A stretch of DNA of 44,229 bases, taken from the NCBI RefSeq assembly GCF_001440405.1, contig NZ_LLXX01000223.1, forward strand, positions 1-44,229. Reading direction: 5' to 3'. The position numbers were made by a program, and so were the translations under genes. Positions 1 through 9,007 of the stretch are shown here, one piece after another (the stretch's first letter is position 1; the number at the start of each line of letters is the position of its first letter). This DNA is from Bradyrhizobium valentinum (GTDB lineage Bacteria > Pseudomonadota > Alphaproteobacteria > Rhizobiales > Xanthobacteraceae). A model generated the notes under the pieces. The model did no database searches. It saw only the letters and a program-made list of their open reading frames with translations, and was not told the origin of the DNA.

Positions 1-9
1 GTGGCAACC

Positions 10-99
10 GCACTGTCACCGAGATTATCGTGTCTCACTTGAGGGGTGCAGTCCAGTGCATAAAACCACAGAGGTTGTTGAGTGCACTATCACCGAAAT
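10..99. repeat. Pair of near-identical 16-bp direct repeats
   Basis: Two copies of a GCACT-R-TCACCGA-R-AT unit lie at 10-25 and 84-99 in the same orientation, differing at two positions, with 58 bp between them. I see no reading frame with family resemblance in 1-204. Repeated short motifs near an end are known for some insertion-sequence families (IS21-like), so this could be the end of an element lying to the left of the window, but no transposase or terminal inverted repeat is visible. Confidence 0.35.
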
Positions 100-204
100 C
101 CCCAATGCTTGAACGGCAGGTATGGCTAGCTAGAAATCGAATGCTGTCGGTGCAAGAGAAGGGCAAGCTCGCCAACGCGTGGCGCACCCTTCTGCGAAAA
201 ACAA

Positions 205-471
205 TCACTTCATCTCTTCCAACACCTTCCGCGCTTCACCCAGCAACGCCTGAATCTGCCTTCGCTCGGCGATCGCATCCCTGGTGAACAGGCCGTGCTT
301 GCGCGCGTTCTGGTTTGCCCTTGGCGCGCCGGATCCCGGTGCACCGCCGTGCATGCGGCAGCGCTTTTTGCCGTGCACCGCCGGTGAGCGGCACGCGCCG
401 CCGGAACAGGTTTTGGCGCCACAACGTGGGCTCGCCAGCATCGGGCCGGTATTTCTGATGTGATCGCTCAT
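205..471 (-). CDS. Small conserved HGGAPGSGAPR-motif protein
   Basis: An 88-aa basic protein of unknown function. Residues about 18-60 carry four cysteines (two CxxxxC-like pairs) and end in the run HGGAPGSGAPR followed by an Asn/Ala-rich stretch and KHGLFT. This HGG-x-GSGAP-x-G-x-x-N-A-x-KHG signature is common in short hypothetical proteins of alphaproteobacteria and in proteins next to phage terminase genes; it may be a small nucleic-acid- or metal-binding fold. The start overlaps the stop of the upstream gene by four bases (ATGA), so the two genes are translationally coupled. Function is not established; the phage association is general family knowledge, not shown here. Confidence 0.75.
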   Translation of the reverse strand: MSDHIRNTGPMLASPRCGAKTCSGGACRSPAVHGKKRCRMHGGAPGSGAPRANQNARKHGLFTRDAIAERRQIQALLGEARKVLEEMK

Positions 472-1130
472 GCCTCTGCTTCCCGCCTGGCATCAGCGGA
501 ATCGGTCCCTCGCTTGGAGCCTGCGGCCTTCCGCGCCTTCCGCGCTGCGGATGCCGGTCTCTTGTCCGAAACGATCACGCTCGCATGCTGCGTGACGTTG
601 CCGACGATGGCCTTGCCGCCATCTCCCACCGACACGTTCTGCACGGTGATGGCGGGCTCGCCATGGCTCCGGTAGCGGTTGAGCGCCTCGATCTGAGTGG
701 GAAACGTACGGGTGAGCCTGCCCAATGCGCGCGCGGCGCTGTCGTGCCGGGCGAGGTCTTCCGCATTCGCAAGGTGATGGGCGCATCGCATCGCCATCAC
801 ATGAACGGAAACCATCTGCGCCACCAGCATGGCCTCGACGGAATCCCGGGGGCGAATGCTCTTCACCATCGAAATCATGAAAGAGACGTTGACCTCGTCG
901 GGACTCCCGCCGCTCACGCTGGCCCTGACCAATTGCCGGAGGATGCCATCCATCGATTCGCGGTCGGCTGCCCCGAGCGCGTTCGCCATGAGCTGTTCGC
1001 CGATTTCAGGGTCTGGATGGTCGATGGAGAATCCGTGCGACAGGAGCTTTATCCGCGGGGCTGCGGCAGCTTTGGTCTGGTCAGTCGCGGCAATCGCCGT
1101 TGACATAGCAAGGTCTGGAGCGGTGTTCAT
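468..1130 (-). CDS. Hypothetical protein, coupled to the HGG-motif gene
   Basis: A 220-aa protein that I do not recognise. The start at 1130 (MNTAPDLAM) is chosen because GGGAG lies about 8 bases upstream; a longer in-frame start at 1157 lacks this. The middle (about residues 40-150) is predicted helical and contains a conserved-looking stretch with NVSFMISMVKSIRPRDSVEA. The last 40 residues are a lysine/arginine/alanine-rich tail that could bind nucleic acid. It overlaps the downstream HGG-motif gene by four bases. The pair resembles domesticated phage or plasmid accessory genes, but no phage structural gene is present in the window. Confidence 0.7.
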   Translation of the reverse strand: MNTAPDLAMSTAIAATDQTKAAAAPRIKLLSHGFSIDHPDPEIGEQLMANALGAADRESMDGILRQLVRASVSGGSPDEVNVSFMISMVKSIRPRDSVEAMLVAQMVSVHVMAMRCAHHLANAEDLARHDSAARALGRLTRTFPTQIEALNRYRSHGEPAITVQNVSVGDGGKAIVGNVTQHASVIVSDKRPASAARKARKAAGSKRGTDSADARREAEA

Positions 1131-1465
1131 GTCGATACTCCCTGGCACGCGCGGCAAGCGCGCGGTTCGGCCACGCGCAGGCGATCGCTCGCCGCGGCGA
1201 TCCCTGTCATTTCAATTGTGGGTGAGGATTTTCAGCCGCGATCGCACCGACGAGCCCGCGATTGCAGGGCGACGTGGACTTACAAGATTGCGGAATGATG
1301 AAGGAATGCCCCTGATTTGCCCGACGTGTCAAGTTGCCTTGTCGAAGCATTCATGCCGGCGGGCCGCATGCTACTTTGCATGGGGTTGTTTTCGATATTT
1401 TGGGGGCGCGCACCTTCGAAGCGGAGTTCTCCAACCTCACCCGCAGTTGTCCGCACACGCTCCGC
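1131..1465. other. Gene-free stretch with a repeat-like segment
   Basis: No convincing gene lies here. The part around 1308-1405 (TTGCCCGACGTGTCAA, then TTTGCATGGGGTTGTTTTCG) resembles an intergenic sequence that I associate with Bradyrhizobium-type genomes, where similar text recurs beside unrelated genes. The promoter of the leftward gene starting at 1130 should lie at the left of this stretch, but I could not pick out a clear -35/-10 pair. Confidence 0.3.
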
Positions 1466-2473
1466 TCATTCCCGCTCCATCATTTCGGCGATCGCCTTGA
1501 TGCGGCTTCTGGCGTATTTCGGCAGGCCGGCGCTCAGCGAATCGCCGCTGTTGAAGGAGCTGTTGCCCATGAGCAGTTGCGCTGGCACGAGGTTGCGCAG
1601 GATGGGTGTTTTGCTGTGCTCCCTTTGCTTGTTCAGCACGTCGTTCCTGACCGCAATCACGATGTAAACCGTCGCGATGGCGGCTTCCCGCTCGGTCGGA
1701 TGCTGTTGCAGAACCGCAAGCAGCTTGCCGAACTGGATGACCTGGTTCACCCAAAAGATGTTCTGCTCGAGCCCGCCGGTGACCGTGGAGTCGAGCCCTG
1801 TCAGGCTTGGCAGCTCGGCAAGGTGCGGCTGCGCGACCAACATGATCTCACTCTGGAACTCGATGAAATCCGGAATGGGCTTTTTGCTCTCCTCGCGCAG
1901 CTTGTTGGCAAGCTGAATGCCCGCCGGAATTTTCCCCTCGAACATGTAGCGGGACTGCACGCAGATCGCCTTGGCGTCCTCGCACCAGCGGCGATCCGGC
2001 GGACGGTTGAGCGCGGCGCCGGTGTCCTTGTCGGGAACAGCATCGCCCGCCGTGATCGGCCGGTGCTTGACTGCCGGATCGATCTGCTCGAGGAACGCGA
2101 CATTTGCATATCTTGACAGATCCAATGCCGCTGCCGGTCTTGGAAGTCGAAACCGCGCCTCCGCCTGGTAGACCGAGAGCTTCAGCTTGGTTTGTTGGTT
2201 GAGCGTGGGTTCAACGAAGCTCGGGAAGAGCGAGAGGAAGCGCCGCTGAACCGGACGCGAGCGGGCCCAATCGTCGAAAGGCATGAGCCCGGTCGAGGAA
2301 TCGGCGAGCTTGTCGTTGCGCTGGTCGGCGAAGATGACCGTGCGCGGTTTGATCTGTGCGATCGGAACGCTGGTGGCTGCGGGCACGTCCTCCACCTGGA
2401 ATTCCTGCGCGGCCGCGCCCGTGCAAGTGGCCACGCAGGCGGCGATGAGGACAGCGGCATGGTGGCGTCTCAT
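1466..2473 (-). CDS. Exported protein of unknown function, coupled to PBP1
   Basis: A 335-aa protein starting MRRHHAAVLIAACVATC and followed by a likely signal-peptidase I site after GAAAQ, so it is probably periplasmic. No known domain is recognised. Two cysteines near residues 160-170 (CEDAKAIC) could form a disulfide. The ATG at 2473 is preferred because it gives a clean signal peptide; a TTG at 2488 overlapping the stop of the upstream penicillin-binding protein gene (TTGA) would add five residues. Either way translation is probably coupled to that gene, which suggests a role at the cell wall. That functional link is inferred from position only. Confidence 0.75.
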   Translation of the reverse strand: MRRHHAAVLIAACVATCTGAAAQEFQVEDVPAATSVPIAQIKPRTVIFADQRNDKLADSSTGLMPFDDWARSRPVQRRFLSLFPSFVEPTLNQQTKLKLSVYQAEARFRLPRPAAALDLSRYANVAFLEQIDPAVKHRPITAGDAVPDKDTGAALNRPPDRRWCEDAKAICVQSRYMFEGKIPAGIQLANKLREESKKPIPDFIEFQSEIMLVAQPHLAELPSLTGLDSTVTGGLEQNIFWVNQVIQFGKLLAVLQQHPTEREAAIATVYIVIAVRNDVLNKQREHSKTPILRNLVPAQLLMGNSSFNSGDSLSAGLPKYARSRIKAIAEMMERE

Positions 2474-2484
2474 GGCGTCAATGC

Positions 2485-5349
2485 TCAATTTAGCCGCCGC
2501 CAGAAATAATCGGGATCGACTCGGAGCGGCGGTCGCGGGAGGCGGTCCTCGTCATCGGGATATCCGCGCCAGGAGGGATATTCGCGCGGACCAAGACGCC
2601 AGTTGGGGAACGGAAAGGGCGGCCGGTTATCGCCGTAAAGACGGTTATCGTGGGACCACTGCTGGAATGGCCCGTCGTCTTCGTCATAACCGCCACGATG
2701 GGCGTAGCGTTCTGCACGCGAGACGATCCGAAATTGCGTATCATCGATTCTGCCCGACGGATCCCTCTTTAAGTACTCGGTGAACGCGCGCCCGGAGCCG
2801 GCCGGTGCAGGATCGCCGGTATGGGGATCGATCGACAGAGCAACGAGCTGACGCATGGCTTCGCGCGAAGGGCCGTTCAACGCCGTCTTGGGAGCGTGCA
2901 GCTCCCAGGCTGCCTGCACGATCGGCTCGAACATCGGCAGCGCCACTTTCCCGCCGGTCTGGCCGCGCCCAAGGGTGCGGCGCCCGCCGTCGCCATTGTC
3001 GTAGCCGACCCAGATGGCGATCGTGACGTCATTTGTGAAACCGACGAACCAGGCATCGGCCGAATCATCAGTGGTACCAGTCTTGCCGCCGGCATAGGGC
3101 GAGAGATGCTTCACCCCGCGCCCGGTTCCGCGCGCGAGCACGCCCTGCAGCATTGATTTCAGCTGGTAAAACGATGCCCGGTCGGCGAAGCCGATCCAGG
3201 ACACCGCATGCGGGTCGTGCCGGTAGATTGGGCGGCCGTCCTGTTCGATCGTTTCGATCGCATGGGGCTGGGGCCGTGCGCCTTCGTTGGCGATCGCTGC
3301 ATAGAACGCCGCAAGGTCGATGAGCCGCACAGTTTGGGCACCGAGCACGAACGGGTAGTAGCGCATGCATTCCTTGTAGAGCTGCGCTTCCATCGCGACC
3401 TCGCAAACCCGGTCGAGACCTCGCTCGGCGCTGTCGTCGAGACCGGTCGCAAGCAGTTGCGCGGTGGCGAGATTCCGGGAGTTTTCCAGCGCACGCCGCA
3501 GTGTAATGGCGCCCGAAGCGCCGCCCTCGTAGTTCTTCGGCGACCAGAAACCGCGCTGGCGCGCGGAGCCAGTCGCCCCGATCGGTGCCAGCGTAATAGG
3601 TTCGTCCATCACCAGCGTGTTGGGCTGCAATCCCTTCCGAAGGGCGGCGAGGTAGGTCAGCGGCTTCAAGGTGGAGCCGGGTTGCCGCGGGCTCTGCACG
3701 ACGCGGTTGAGCTGGCTTGCCGGATACGAAAAGCCGCCCGCCATCGCGAGAATGCGGCCGGTTTCGTTCTCGAGCACGAGCGCCGCTCCCTGCACGGTCG
3801 GTCGAATGCGCAGATCAGCACGCGCCGCTTGCTTACCACTGGCTTTGCGCACCTGCACGTAGACCACGTCGTACGGCTTGAGACTGCGCCTGATCGCAGC
3901 GCTCCAGGTGTTCAGCGGCAGGATGCTTCCGTCGGTCAGGCCGACGTTGATCGCATGGCCGCTTTTGCCACGCGTATTCTCCAGCACGACCGCCGATTCC
4001 CAGTGAACGTCATAGAGAGGTAGCCGCGTCGCCTTCAACGCCGCGAGCCAGGCCGGTTCCGTGCCCCTCAGGTCAGCCGCTCTGAGACGGACAGCATCGG
4101 AAATGTTCGCCTCGGGTCCCTCAAATTTGTAACGATTGGTGTTCAACTCGTACCGCGCGAGGCCCTCCTGCAATGTCGCTTCGACAACGCGCTGCAGGGC
4201 CGAGTTGACGGTCGAGCGCACCGTGTAGGAGGATTTGGTGAGCGTATCGAGGCCCGCGACCACCTTTGCCTCGCGGGCGATGTGATCGACGAAGTGAAAG
4301 GCGAAGTCCCGTCGCGTCGGCCGGTACTCGGCAAGCCGCGGCAATACTGCTTGCGCCGCGGCGGCGTCGATCATGGCATCGTCCTGCATGCGACCCAGCA
4401 CGTAGGCAAGGCGCTCGCGCGCGCGCTCAGGGAGGTGGTCGGGATTGAAGTAGTTCGGTCCCTTGGCGAGCCCGGCGAGCAGCGCGCCCTCGACTGCGGA
4501 GAGCGCTTTGGCTGATTTACCGAAATAGCTGCGCGCCGCCATCTCGATGCCCCAGGCTCCGCGACCGAGATAGATCGAGTTGAGATAGAGCTCGAGGATC
4601 TCCGCCTTGGTCAGGACGCGCTCCATCCGCGAGGCAACGATCATTTCGCGCAGTTTTCTTTCGTAAGTGATGTCGTTGCCCACCAGCAGGTTCTTGACGA
4701 CCTGCTGCGTAATGGTCGAGCCGCCCTGCGGCCGGCTCGGCTGCGTGAAGTTGCCGATGAAGGCGCGGACCAGTCCGCGCTCGTCAATGCCGGCGTGTTG
4801 GAAGAAACGCTTGTCCTCGGCGGCGATGAATGCGTTGCGCACCGCTTCCGGGATATCCGCAAGCTTGACCCAGATGCGGCGATTGTTCGGCGCGTAAATC
4901 TCAGCAAGGCGCTCGCTCTTGTTGTCGAGGACTACGCTCATGCCAGGAAGACTGAGGTGCTTAAGCTGCGCGGCGTCAGGCAGATCCTTGACCGCGCTGT
5001 TGTAGAAAGCGATGACCTGACCAAGATCGACCGGAGATCCTTCCGCTTTTTCGACTTTGCAGAACTGCCTGTAGGCCATCTGGAGGTCGGCCAGATTCAG
5101 TCCTTTGAGCGCTTTGATCTCGCTGCTCAACGCCTCCTTGTCATCCATGGCAGTGGCAATCAGATCGTCCAGGTTGATGTCCTCGATGTCGAAAGCCTTG
5201 CGCATGTGGGCGCAGCCGGCATTCAAAAGCTGCGCCACCTCGAAACGGTCGCGCACCGCATCGAACTCCGTCTTGACCCCATCCGGCCGGGTAGTGACCT
5301 GGCTGAAGGCAAGCGCCGTCGCGAAGATCTTGATGAGAATCGAATCCAT
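2485..5349 (-). CDS. Bifunctional class A penicillin-binding protein
   Basis: A 954-aa peptidoglycan synthase with glycosyltransferase and transpeptidase activities. The GT51 domain runs from about residue 140 to 320: EDKRFFQHAGID at 178-189 holds the catalytic Glu178, and QGGSTITQQ is at 208-216. The transpeptidase domain follows with all three motifs: STLK at 559-562 (nucleophile Ser559), SRN at 624-626 and KTGT at 756-759. The first 135 residues are unusual: a short hydrophobic start (about 4-18) followed by a helical region of no known family, where PBP1a proteins usually have a cytoplasmic tail and one membrane span. The C-terminus is an Arg/Pro/Asp-rich tail. The exported-protein gene downstream is translationally coupled. 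Assignment to PBP1A or PBP1C type is uncertain. Confidence 0.93.
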   Translation of the reverse strand: MDSILIKIFATALAFSQVTTRPDGVKTEFDAVRDRFEVAQLLNAGCAHMRKAFDIEDINLDDLIATAMDDKEALSSEIKALKGLNLADLQMAYRQFCKVEKAEGSPVDLGQVIAFYNSAVKDLPDAAQLKHLSLPGMSVVLDNKSERLAEIYAPNNRRIWVKLADIPEAVRNAFIAAEDKRFFQHAGIDERGLVRAFIGNFTQPSRPQGGSTITQQVVKNLLVGNDITYERKLREMIVASRMERVLTKAEILELYLNSIYLGRGAWGIEMAARSYFGKSAKALSAVEGALLAGLAKGPNYFNPDHLPERARERLAYVLGRMQDDAMIDAAAAQAVLPRLAEYRPTRRDFAFHFVDHIAREAKVVAGLDTLTKSSYTVRSTVNSALQRVVEATLQEGLARYELNTNRYKFEGPEANISDAVRLRAADLRGTEPAWLAALKATRLPLYDVHWESAVVLENTRGKSGHAINVGLTDGSILPLNTWSAAIRRSLKPYDVVYVQVRKASGKQAARADLRIRPTVQGAALVLENETGRILAMAGGFSYPASQLNRVVQSPRQPGSTLKPLTYLAALRKGLQPNTLVMDEPITLAPIGATGSARQRGFWSPKNYEGGASGAITLRRALENSRNLATAQLLATGLDDSAERGLDRVCEVAMEAQLYKECMRYYPFVLGAQTVRLIDLAAFYAAIANEGARPQPHAIETIEQDGRPIYRHDPHAVSWIGFADRASFYQLKSMLQGVLARGTGRGVKHLSPYAGGKTGTTDDSADAWFVGFTNDVTIAIWVGYDNGDGGRRTLGRGQTGGKVALPMFEPIVQAAWELHAPKTALNGPSREAMRQLVALSIDPHTGDPAPAGSGRAFTEYLKRDPSGRIDDTQFRIVSRAERYAHRGGYDEDDGPFQQWSHDNRLYGDNRPPFPFPNWRLGPREYPSWRGYPDDEDRLPRPPLRVDPDYFWRRLN

Positions 5350-5441
5350 GACCTGTCGACGGTCGAAAAGCCGCCTCCGTAAGGTCCCGTTTTTCTAGAA
5401 CACTAAACAAGGCTGTACTGAGCAAAAAGTTCCCTAGCCCC

Positions 5442-5467
5442 GGAACTAACGCCGCGGCCAGTGCGTT
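5442..5467 (+). promoter_or_regulatory. Predicted EcfG (general stress) promoter
   Basis: GGAAC at 5442-5446 and CGTT at 5464-5467 are separated by exactly 17 bases. GGAAC-N16/17-CGTT is the consensus of the alphaproteobacterial general-stress sigma factor EcfG under PhyR-NepR control. The expected transcript start near 5475 is about 20 bases before the downstream start codon at 5496. The -35 box is also the right arm of a short inverted repeat (AGTTCC...GGAACT, 5429-5447). Confidence 0.65.
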
Positions 5468-5495
5468 TTAGAAGCACCGCATTGGCAGTGCACTC

Positions 5496-6062
5496 ATGAA
5501 TGCCCCTCTTCCAGTCGTGCTTGCCGTGGCGCTTCTCAGCGCCGGCATCGCCACGATGCCTGCGGATGCTGCTCCTCGAAAAAAGAAGACCGCGGTCCCC
5601 CCTGCAGCCAGCGTCGCTCAGCCACCCACGGACAGATTTTTGGCCTGCGACGTCCGGGTGCGAGACTATCTTCGCGAAGGCGGAGCCGCGATACGGGTCA
5701 CCAAGATCGAAGTGGATGATGCCCGGTTGCAGTTGAACATTCATCATGAGTACGGCGAGGCGGGAAAGTCGTCTCGAAAATACCTGCGCGGCGACAGCGA
5801 AGAAGAAATGCGCAAAAATCTGCGCGGAATATTGGATGAGTTCGCGGCGGCTGCGAAGGCGGCAGCGGCTGGTCGCGCTTGGTATGTGATCGCTGCTCGC
5901 AAGGTCATGCCGGACCTCCGTGACGGTTCGGGCGAGAACACGGGTCCGTGGACGGCCATTGTCCTCGCGGATTTCGAGGGAAAATGCAGACCCATCACGT
6001 TCTATCAGTCGGTCGATCGGAACAAGCTCAATCCTGAATTGAGCAAGAAATTGGATGAGTGA
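5496..6062 (+). CDS. Small exported protein, probable stress regulon member
   Basis: A 188-aa protein with a signal peptide (about residues 1-26, ending ADAA) followed by a Lys-rich and Pro/Ala-rich linker. The mature part (about 48-188) contains two cysteines far apart, an amphipathic central helix rich in Ala and Arg, and no domain I recognise. It is probably periplasmic. The gene is monocistronic and is preceded by a close match to an EcfG promoter, so induction by general stress or stationary phase is likely. It is divergent from the penicillin-binding protein gene, which makes an envelope role plausible but unproven. There is no strong ribosome-binding site before the ATG. Confidence 0.75.
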   Translation: MNAPLPVVLAVALLSAGIATMPADAAPRKKKTAVPPAASVAQPPTDRFLACDVRVRDYLREGGAAIRVTKIEVDDARLQLNIHHEYGEAGKSSRKYLRGDSEEEMRKNLRGILDEFAAAAKAAAAGRAWYVIAARKVMPDLRDGSGENTGPWTAIVLADFEGKCRPITFYQSVDRNKLNPELSKKLDE

Positions 6063-6223
6063 AGTTTTGCGCTTGATGTGATTTGCAGTCGTGACGACCG
6101 GGCCTGGACGCCACGAGGCGCGGTGAAGATGCTCAACTGCCTTCGCCGGTGATTTCCGCTGTGACGCGCAATCCCATCATGAATTAAGCGGCAAGCGTCC
6201 TTCATTTCTGCTATCATTAAGCC

Positions 6224-9007
6224 ATGACGATCGGGATTACCGGACCCGAACGGAAGGTGCCAAGGCAAAGCGCCGTGGTCGGGGCCATCATTGCGGCCGT
6301 CTTCGTCGGGATTTGCCTGATCCTGCTCTGGCTCACGAGCGACTTGCTGGTTGACTGGCTGTGGTTTTCCGCGATCGGTTATCCGCAGGTTTTTTGGACG
6401 ACAATCGGCGCCAAAGCCGTCGTTCTTTTTGCAGTCTGGACCGCAACTGCGCTGGTTCTTTGGTTGAATGGATGGCTCGCGGTGCGCTTTGCCAGGCGCC
6501 AGCCGCCGCAATCCGTCGCGGCCTTTGTGTCGAATCTTGCGGGCAACGTGCCGCCGCCCGACCTGTTCGCGGTCGTGCGCGACCGGCTGCCATGGTACCG
6601 GGTCATCGCGGGCGGCGCTGGCTTTCTCGCTCTGCTGGTTGCTGCGGCAGAAGTGGGCAATTGGGGCGCCATCCTGCAGTTTTTCTATCACGTTCCCTAC
6701 GGCGCAGACGATCCGCTCTTCAACAAGGACATCGGTTTCTATCTCTTCGTGCTGCCGGCCTATATCCTCGTCAAAAACTGGATGCTGCTCACGCTCGTTC
6801 TGAGCGCGCTTTTCGCCGCAGCGATCTACTGGGTGCATGGCGACATCGAATACGACGTGCAGCACCGATCAATGTCGCCGACTGCGATTGCTCACGGCTC
6901 GGCGTTGCTTGCTCTCCTGTTCGCCGTGAAGGCCTGGTCGTACGTCCTCGACCGTTATCTGCTGCTCTATGGCGACAACGGCGTCGTCGTCGGCGCCAGC
7001 TACACTGATGTGTATGTGGGGCTGCCGGGCCTGTGGCTAATGATCGCTCTGTCGATCAGCGCGGCGGTTGCTGCGTTGGCCAACCTCCGGGTGAGGACCT
7101 ACCGGCTCCCTGCCGCCGCGGTCATGCTTGTCGTCATCGGCTCTTTGGTGCTGTCCGGCATAGCTCCCGTGCTGTTCCGGCAGTTCTTTGTCAAACCAAG
7201 CGAGTTGGAGCTGGAGAAGCCCTACATTGAGCGCAACATCGCGCTCACCCGGCAGGCATACAATCTCGATCAGATCGCAGCCAAGCCGTTTGCTGCCGAA
7301 CAGAAGCTTACATTCAAGACGCTCGACGCCAACAAGGCGACAATCGAGAATATCAGGCTGTGGGACTGGCAGCCCTTGTCGGATACCTACGCGCAACTGC
7401 AGGAGATCCGCACCTACTACAAATTCCATCATCTTGACGTTGACCGCTATTGGCTCGATGGCTCCTACCAAAGCGTAATGATCTCGGCCCGCGAGCTGCG
7501 GCCCTCCTTGCTGCCGCCGAATGCCCAGACATGGGTCAACCGCCATGTGCTGTTTACCCACGGCACCGGCGCGGTGATGAGCCCGGTCACTCGCAAGAGC
7601 GCCGAAGGGCTGCCATTCCTTTATTTGCGCGACATACCTCCTGTTGCCGACGGAGGCCCCCAGATCCATGAACCGCGCATCTACTACGGCGAGGAGCACG
7701 ACAGCTACGTCATTGTCAAAGGGAGCACACCCGAGTTCGACTATCCAAAGGGAAAGGACAATGTCTACGCGGCCTATGATGGCACCGGTGGCGTTCCGAT
7801 CGGAGCGATGGTGTGGAGAGGCCTGTTTGCTTATTACTTCAACGACCCGAACCTGGTGCTCTCAAACTACATCACCGCCGACAGCCGGATCATGATCCGC
7901 CGCAATATCCAGCAACGGGTAGGAACGATCGCTCCCTTCCTCAGGCTCGATCACGATCCTTATCTGGTCATCAGTGATGGGCGGATGTTCTGGATGCAGG
8001 ACGCCTATACGATGAGTTCCTATTTCCCCTATGCACAGCCAGCGCAAGGGCTGCGCCTCAACTACATTCGCAATTCAGTGAAGGTTATCATCGATGCCTA
8101 TAACGGAACCGTCGACTTTTATCTGATGGATACCGCCGACCCGATCGCCGCAACCTTCCAGCGCATCTTTCCGAGCTTGTTCAAGCCGTTCGCGGCCATG
8201 CCGTCAGACTTGCAGAAGCACATTCGCTATCCGGAGGATCTGTTCCTGATCCAGGCGCGGCTCTATCAGACTTACCACATGGAGGCGGCCGACGTTTTCT
8301 ATAACCGCGAGGATCTATGGCAGTTCCCGCGCCAGCCGGGTGGCGGCGGCACCGCAATGATGGCGCCTTACTACATCATCATGCGGCTGCCCGGCGAGCC
8401 GCAGGCTGAGTTCTTCCTCATGCTTCCGATGGTGCCCAGCCGCCGCGACAACATGATCGCGTGGCTCGCCGCGCGCTGCGACGCGCCCGACTACGGCAAG
8501 CTAATCGTCTACGAGTTTCCCAAGGAGAAGCTCGTCTATGGACCATTCCAGATCGAAGCGCGGATCAATCAGAGTACCGAGATATCGCAACAAATCACTC
8601 TGTGGAATCAGATGGGATCGCGGGTGATACGCGGTGCGAACTTGCTTGTGATCCCGATCGAGAACTCGATCCTTTATGTAACGCCGCTCTATCTGCGAGC
8701 GGAGCACGGACACCTGCCGGAGCTGAAACGCGTGATCGCGGCCTACGGCGAACATGTGGTGATGAAGGAGACGCTCGCCGAGGCCTTGTCAGCGCTGTTC
8801 ATGGAGCCCGGCACTACGGCAGTTTCAACCACGATGGAGGAGAGGCCCGCAACAGGCCCGCCGGCAAGTCAGGCACGGGAGGCGCTTGATCGCTACAATC
8901 AAGCAGTGGAGCGATTGAAGTCCGGAGATTGGAAGGGCTTCGGTACGCAGTTCGATGCAATGCGCGAGCTTCTGGAGGAAATGAACCGACGCTCCACGGG
9001 CCAATAA
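6224..9007 (+). CDS. UPF0182 family membrane protein
   Basis: A 927-aa protein matching the UPF0182 (COG1615) family in length and layout. About seven hydrophobic segments occupy the first 330 residues (clear ones near 17-40, 62-85, 125-145, 180-205, 225-245, 265-285 and 298-320). A long non-membrane region of about 550 residues follows, rich in aromatic residues and Tyr/Asp motifs, ending in a short charged helical tail. The function of the family is not known. The gene stands alone between an exported-protein gene and a TRAP operon on the same strand. The first codons are accepted because no upstream in-frame start exists near a ribosome-binding site. An extracytoplasmic orientation of the large domain is inferred. 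Confidence 0.88.
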   Translation: MTIGITGPERKVPRQSAVVGAIIAAVFVGICLILLWLTSDLLVDWLWFSAIGYPQVFWTTIGAKAVVLFAVWTATALVLWLNGWLAVRFARRQPPQSVAAFVSNLAGNVPPPDLFAVVRDRLPWYRVIAGGAGFLALLVAAAEVGNWGAILQFFYHVPYGADDPLFNKDIGFYLFVLPAYILVKNWMLLTLVLSALFAAAIYWVHGDIEYDVQHRSMSPTAIAHGSALLALLFAVKAWSYVLDRYLLLYGDNGVVVGASYTDVYVGLPGLWLMIALSISAAVAALANLRVRTYRLPAAAVMLVVIGSLVLSGIAPVLFRQFFVKPSELELEKPYIERNIALTRQAYNLDQIAAKPFAAEQKLTFKTLDANKATIENIRLWDWQPLSDTYAQLQEIRTYYKFHHLDVDRYWLDGSYQSVMISARELRPSLLPPNAQTWVNRHVLFTHGTGAVMSPVTRKSAEGLPFLYLRDIPPVADGGPQIHEPRIYYGEEHDSYVIVKGSTPEFDYPKGKDNVYAAYDGTGGVPIGAMVWRGLFAYYFNDPNLVLSNYITADSRIMIRRNIQQRVGTIAPFLRLDHDPYLVISDGRMFWMQDAYTMSSYFPYAQPAQGLRLNYIRNSVKVIIDAYNGTVDFYLMDTADPIAATFQRIFPSLFKPFAAMPSDLQKHIRYPEDLFLIQARLYQTYHMEAADVFYNREDLWQFPRQPGGGGTAMMAPYYIIMRLPGEPQAEFFLMLPMVPSRRDNMIAWLAARCDAPDYGKLIVYEFPKEKLVYGPFQIEARINQSTEISQQITLWNQMGSRVIRGANLLVIPIENSILYVTPLYLRAEHGHLPELKRVIAAYGEHVVMKETLAEALSALFMEPGTTAVSTTMEERPATGPPASQAREALDRYNQAVERLKSGDWKGFGTQFDAMRELLEEMNRRSTGQ

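Noticed and set aside
10..99. CRISPR-like array
   Set aside because: Only two imperfect 16-bp copies are present with a single 58-bp spacer and no cas genes.
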